From assembly GCA_947625195.1 (NCBI GenBank), contig CANQNK010000010.1, positions 1-64,000 of the forward strand: a DNA stretch of 64,000 bases. The letters are read 5' to 3'. This stretch comes from an uncultured Clostridia bacterium. GTDB taxonomy: Bacteria; Bacillota; Clostridia; Oscillospirales; Ruminococcaceae. The translations under genes were made by a program, and so were the position numbers. Numbering within the stretch: the first letter of the stretch is position 1; each line of letters opens with the position of its first letter. The notes under the pieces were generated by a model that worked only from the letters and a program-made list of their open reading frames with translations, made no database searches and was not told the origin of the DNA. Positions 60,888 to 64,000 of this stretch are shown in pieces.

Positions 60888-61037
60888 TTCCTTCCTGGTT
60901 ATTTACAGTTGCAACTCAAGTATTATTTAATTTTAGTACCTATTCTGCACTTTTATCCGATTTGTAATGTTTATTATTAAGCTGGCATTGATATCGTTTA
61001 TTCAACAATTGTTAATTAAAGATTAGGTTTTCAGAGG

Positions 61038-61130
61038 TTATGATCTAGGCTCCTGTTGTCTATATTCGTTGTAACACCTATTTTGCCAAGGTAATTCATA
61101 GAATTTAAGCCTGTCGCCAATATCCTGCAT
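61038..61130 (-). CDS. Possible 30-aa peptide or gene remnant
   Basis: In the 267-bp gap upstream of the FHA-ABC gene, the complement strand carries ATG 61130 to TAA 61038. The peptide starts MQDIGDRLKFYELPWQNR and continues with a Tyr/Arg/Gln-rich tail. The amino-acid composition is protein-like and the frame is the same as that of the serine hydrolase that stops at 61155, but there is no ribosome site. It may be the remains of a larger gene or a chance ORF. Confidence 0.2.
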   Translation of the reverse strand: MQDIGDRLKFYELPWQNRCYNEYRQQEPRS

Positions 61131-61154
61131 TTTTAATAGTTTTTTGATATTTTA

Positions 61155-62165
61155 TCAGCACATATAATTATAAATCATTGAAGAAATATTTATGATGACA
61201 TCTCTTGCAAGTTCAGTGTTAGAAAGCTTATCTGTCATCACGCTTATGATATAATCCCCAGAGGGAGCATATACAATTGCCGTGTCGTTTTCAACTGTTG
61301 CAAGCTCGCCTGTTTTATTTGCAACTAATGTATTGTCAGATATTCCCGCAGGGATTTTTGTTCGTATAGATTGATTTTTCATGTATGAAATTACATCTTC
61401 GGATCCTTTTAGATTGCCATAGTAGTAATCTTTAAGAATTTTTGTGCAATCATTTACGGAAGTGTAATTCTCCTGACCATTAAAATCAAGCATAAGCCGG
61501 TTTATTTTTGTATCATAATAATTGTGATCATAGCAAAACCTGTTTACAGCGTCCATTCCCGTCTGTGGGCTACCCATGCCGAGACGGGTTATGAGTGTGT
61601 TGCAGGACTGGTTATCACTTAACGAAATCATGGCACTGATTAGGGAATCAGTTTCACCCGCATAATGCTCATAGCTTTTTATTATGTCAATGTTCTCATA
61701 AACTGCTCCAGCCACAAATAGTTTAATGAGGCTGGCTGAAACCATGCTCTTGTTATCCGTGTTGCTAACGGTAAGTATTATAGCATCATCTTTTAAAGAA
61801 AATACTTCAATTGAATATTCTGAACTTAAATCATAAAGAGGCCTACATATTTTCTCTACTTCTCCAGAAATTTCATTTTTGTTAACATTATCATTTTTTA
61901 AACTTTGTGAAACTGAACGTTCATTAAATAATGACGGTTCGTCGAAATTTTTGCTTGAATTGAGCGTAGTTGTCTCAATTGATTGCTCACGTTCTAATTT
62001 TGTGTTAGCTGTTGTAGTCATACTTCCAACATTATTAGTTAATGACTTATTGTCGGGGGGTGAAGTGACAGCAGTTGTTATTCTACTGCATTGTTCTGAA
62101 CATGCTGACAATGTAATAACTACTATTAACAATGGCAGTATAGATTTAATTATATTATTCTCCAT
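61155..62165 (-). CDS. Serine hydrolase lipoprotein (class A beta-lactamase/transpeptidase fold)
   Basis: 336 aa. Lipobox LSAC (Cys22) and a Ser/Thr/Asn-rich spacer of about 80 residues lead into a DD-peptidase/beta-lactamase-fold domain with Ser145-x-x-Lys148 (SASLIK), Ser183-Asp-Asn (SDN) and Lys284-Thr-Gly (KTG). No clear omega-loop ExxLN with Glu166 is seen; the corresponding region reads TKINRLMLDF. So it may be a peptidoglycan hydrolase or penicillin-binding protein rather than a resistance enzyme. It lies 33 bp after the membrane kinase gene on the same strand. Confidence 0.8.
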   Translation of the reverse strand: MENNIIKSILPLLIVVITLSACSEQCSRITTAVTSPPDNKSLTNNVGSMTTTANTKLEREQSIETTTLNSSKNFDEPSLFNERSVSQSLKNDNVNKNEISGEVEKICRPLYDLSSEYSIEVFSLKDDAIILTVSNTDNKSMVSASLIKLFVAGAVYENIDIIKSYEHYAGETDSLISAMISLSDNQSCNTLITRLGMGSPQTGMDAVNRFCYDHNYYDTKINRLMLDFNGQENYTSVNDCTKILKDYYYGNLKGSEDVISYMKNQSIRTKIPAGISDNTLVANKTGELATVENDTAIVYAPSGDYIISVMTDKLSNTELARDVIINISSMIYNYMC

Positions 62166-62198
62166 ATCATGTAAACCTTTATTTACTTTTATTTAAAT

Positions 62199-64000
62199 TC
62201 AACTAAGTTGTGATGTATGTACCCACCCCTGATAAAAAGTTCCATTTAAATCTATTTCAACAAAATACCAATATTTATCAGGAGATTCAGCAGTTACATT
62301 GACGTATGTAGATTCCTTGAAACGCTTTTGAACTCCACTGCTTAAATCAGGCTGAAAATACAGAGTACCTTTAAAAACAGCACTATATGAACTATAATCT
62401 GTAGTTGAAGGAGTCTGTAATTGAAATTTGTTTTTCCATTTCTCAAGCCCAGGTAAATTGTATTTATGGTCGTTAATCATGGAAAGATTATCTGGTTGTA
62501 ACATTCCACCTCGCACCCAGCCCCTGTCTATTTCATATTCTACTCTGAACCACACCTCAGTACCCATGTCTTTATACCCTAATACATGAACTTGAGTCCC
62601 ATCGGGAATTCTAGTGATTATATTATCTATCTTTTCTGGTGTGCTCCTTAACGGCAAGGTATCAGCTTCGTCAACCTTTACAATCAGAGTAGTATCCAAT
62701 TCTTCATAATTGTTTTTAACTGCATCGACTGATTTATGTGCAGTAGTAGTTGTCATTATTGTTGGAGTAGTAGTTGTTGTTGTTTCACTGTTTCGTGATG
62801 AATCAACAGTTGTACTTGTGTCAGACTGTTGTTCGGTTTTAGAATTAACATAAGAATATTTGTTGGTTGTATCATTTTTAAATAAATTTACGCCGTTTGT
62901 ACTCTTTATTTCAATCACTATTGCTATTACCGCAATCAACGCTGCAAAAATTCCCGTTAAAGTGACAAACAAAACAATAATTTTTTTATTAGACTTAGAA
63001 TTTGCACCGATATAAGATTGATTGTTATCAGAATTTTGTTTTTCGTGCTCTTGTAAATTCTTTTTATCTTTAAAAACCTCATCATCAGCATATATTGTTG
63101 CATATGTATTTTTTTCTGTTGCTTTGGATTTATCAACCTTTACAGTTTTCTCAGACGTCAAAGACTCTTTTTCATCATCAGTTTGGTTTGTCAGCGATTT
63201 TAAATCACAAAGAATTTCATCCATACTCTGATATCTGTCATCAGGTTCGTATTCACAACATTTCATTACAATTTCTTTGAATTTTTTTGTACCGTTTTCA
63301 GGCGGTGGAAAACTTTTGCCATTCAATCTATCATATATAGCACCATCAATATCATTCTGTGATGAATTTTCATCAACCAGCGGCAGCATATTATTGTTAA
63401 GTAAATAATATAAAGTAATGCCAAGTGAATATATATCAGCTGTCTTTGTATAACGTTTACTTGTTTGCTGTACCTTCCACACTTCAGGCGCAATAAACGG
63501 CTGTGTTCCTGCCAGAGTCGAGTAACTACTTGACTGTATTTGCTTTGATACGCCGAAATCACCTAAAAGATAATCGCCATTGTCGTCTATATAAATATTC
63601 TCAATCTTTACATCTCTGTGTAGCATATTTATGTCATGCATGGATTTTAGTGCCGTACCTATTTGTTTTGCAAGCATTTCTATTTTTGATATGCTAAGTT
63701 CACCGTTTTCTTTCATGTGCTTTGAAAGAGGTGTGTAGTATCCCATATGTATAAGCACATCAAAGCCTATTTGTTTATTTGTTTCATCATATATGTCTTT
63801 TATCGCATAATTACTACAAGAAACTAAGTAAGGCTTGCCTTCAAGTTTATACATATTTTTAATTTCTTCGATAACAACGGCTTTCGTATCTTCAATATGC
63901 TTTTCCATGTCTGACTTTTTCACTGCGAGTTTTTGCTCGAGGTTTATAGGAATAATCTTTACTGCCGAATATCTTGTTGAACCAAAGAAATCTTGTTTTA
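62199..64000 (-). CDS. Membrane serine/threonine kinase with extracellular SH3 domains (5' end outside window)
   Basis: At least 599 residues. The frame stays open past GTG 63923 to the window edge and reads FFGSTRYSAVKIIPIN, which supplies the N-lobe AVK lysine, so the true start is beyond 64000. Catalytic loop LHRDVKIEN, DFG (LLGDFGVSK) and APE (FIAPEVWK) are intact. A juxtamembrane Lys/Glu-rich region, one membrane helix (VLFVTLTGIFAALIAVIAIV), a Thr-rich linker and two SH3-like domains follow (DEADTLPLRSTPEKIDNII; GTLYFQPDLSSGVQKRF, GWVHTSQ). The SH3 domains replace the PASTA repeats of PrkC-type kinases. Confidence 0.92.
   Translation of the reverse strand, partial: KQDFFGSTRYSAVKIIPINLEQKLAVKKSDMEKHIEDTKAVVIEEIKNMYKLEGKPYLVSCSNYAIKDIYDETNKQIGFDVLIHMGYYTPLSKHMKENGELSISKIEMLAKQIGTALKSMHDINMLHRDVKIENIYIDDNGDYLLGDFGVSKQIQSSSYSTLAGTQPFIAPEVWKVQQTSKRYTKTADIYSLGITLYYLLNNNMLPLVDENSSQNDIDGAIYDRLNGKSFPPPENGTKKFKEIVMKCCEYEPDDRYQSMDEILCDLKSLTNQTDDEKESLTSEKTVKVDKSKATEKNTYATIYADDEVFKDKKNLQEHEKQNSDNNQSYIGANSKSNKKIIVLFVTLTGIFAALIAVIAIVIEIKSTNGVNLFKNDTTNKYSYVNSKTEQQSDTSTTVDSSRNSETTTTTTPTIMTTTTAHKSVDAVKNNYEELDTTLIVKVDEADTLPLRSTPEKIDNIITRIPDGTQVHVLGYKDMGTEVWFRVEYEIDRGWVRGGMLQPDNLSMINDHKYNLPGLEKWKNKFQLQTPSTTDYSSYSAVFKGTLYFQPDLSSGVQKRFKESTYVNVTAESPDKYWYFVEIDLNGTFYQGWVHTSQLS

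Noticed and set aside
61155-62165. Antibiotic-resistance beta-lactamase call
   Set aside because: The fold motifs fit, but the Glu166 region is not recognisable and the context is a kinase locus, so only serine hydrolase is claimed.
1-64000. CRISPR arrays, insertion sequences, prophage or integrase genes
   Set aside because: No regularly spaced repeats, no transposase or integrase motifs and no attachment-site duplications were seen. The tRNA-Leu has no partial copy nearby that I could find.

Overview
The window looks like a chromosomal segment of a Gram-positive, anaerobic, spore-forming member of the Clostridia, most likely Oscillospiraceae (Ruminococcus or a relative). This rests on strong AGGAGG-type ribosome sites with frequent TTG/GTG starts, canonical sigma-A promoters with 17-bp spacers, an uninterrupted sigK, a reverse rubrerythrin, 2-hydroxyacyl-CoA dehydratase-type proteins, sortase-type surface proteins and several protein families common in that group (DUF4867, DUF6465, DUF6106, GGGtGRT). 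The species cannot be fixed from the sequence alone.

Left part (1-21 kb): the end of a cell-wall-anchored surface protein; a sugar-isomerase pair (DUF4867 plus FucI-like); a leftward operon nadE, lipid/polysaccharide flippase, YdbC; tRNA-Leu(CAG); a rightward operon with a large two-ATPase acyl-CoA dehydratase activase, its dehydratase-like partner, a sialate O-acetylesterase and a radical SAM protein; a 760-bp gap with a tiny leftward gene and a possible structured RNA; a foldase-like lipoprotein with an InlB-type insert; leftward murA, an MBL hydrolase and rlmH; and the leftward NifU-like/GGGtGRT pair.

Middle (21-43 kb): mostly housekeeping. In order: CorC/CNNM-type membrane protein, amidohydrolase, pyrE, GtrA, a CDF cation exporter, an ArsP_2-type permease, a three-gene ABC importer with a hairpin after the binding-protein gene, secreted/anchored proteins including an NPGTG-type 638-aa surface protein, a leftward DUF6106-acpS-nnr-lipoprotein operon, dtd, sigK, an M23 (SpoIIQ-like) protein, a zinc-ribbon repeat protein, an intracellular GH13 amylase, HU with a histone-H1-like DUF6465 protein, and rubrerythrin.

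At 43.3-51.1 kb there is a compact type IV pilus operon (PilC, PilM, PilN, PilO, a PilX/GspK-like protein, two prepilins, PilB, PilT) with its own promoter and terminator but no prepilin peptidase or obvious major pilin gene here.

From about 51.3 kb to the right edge the DNA is visibly more AT-rich and holds two converging gene sets built from one toolkit. The rightward set encodes a zinc-ribbon/membrane/SH3 protein, a small membrane-anchored protein, a PP2C phosphatase, a zinc-ribbon Ser/Thr kinase, a second zinc-ribbon/membrane/SH3 protein and an exported C39-like peptidase with Fn3-like domains. The leftward set encodes a membrane Ser/Thr kinase with extracellular SH3 domains (cut by the window edge), a serine hydrolase lipoprotein, a double-FHA ABC ATPase, its ABC-2 permease and a second PP2C phosphatase. 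The FHA-ABC plus kinase plus phosphatase arrangement recalls mycobacterial PknF-Rv1747, but with different sensors. It is the best candidate here for an undescribed phospho-regulated envelope system.
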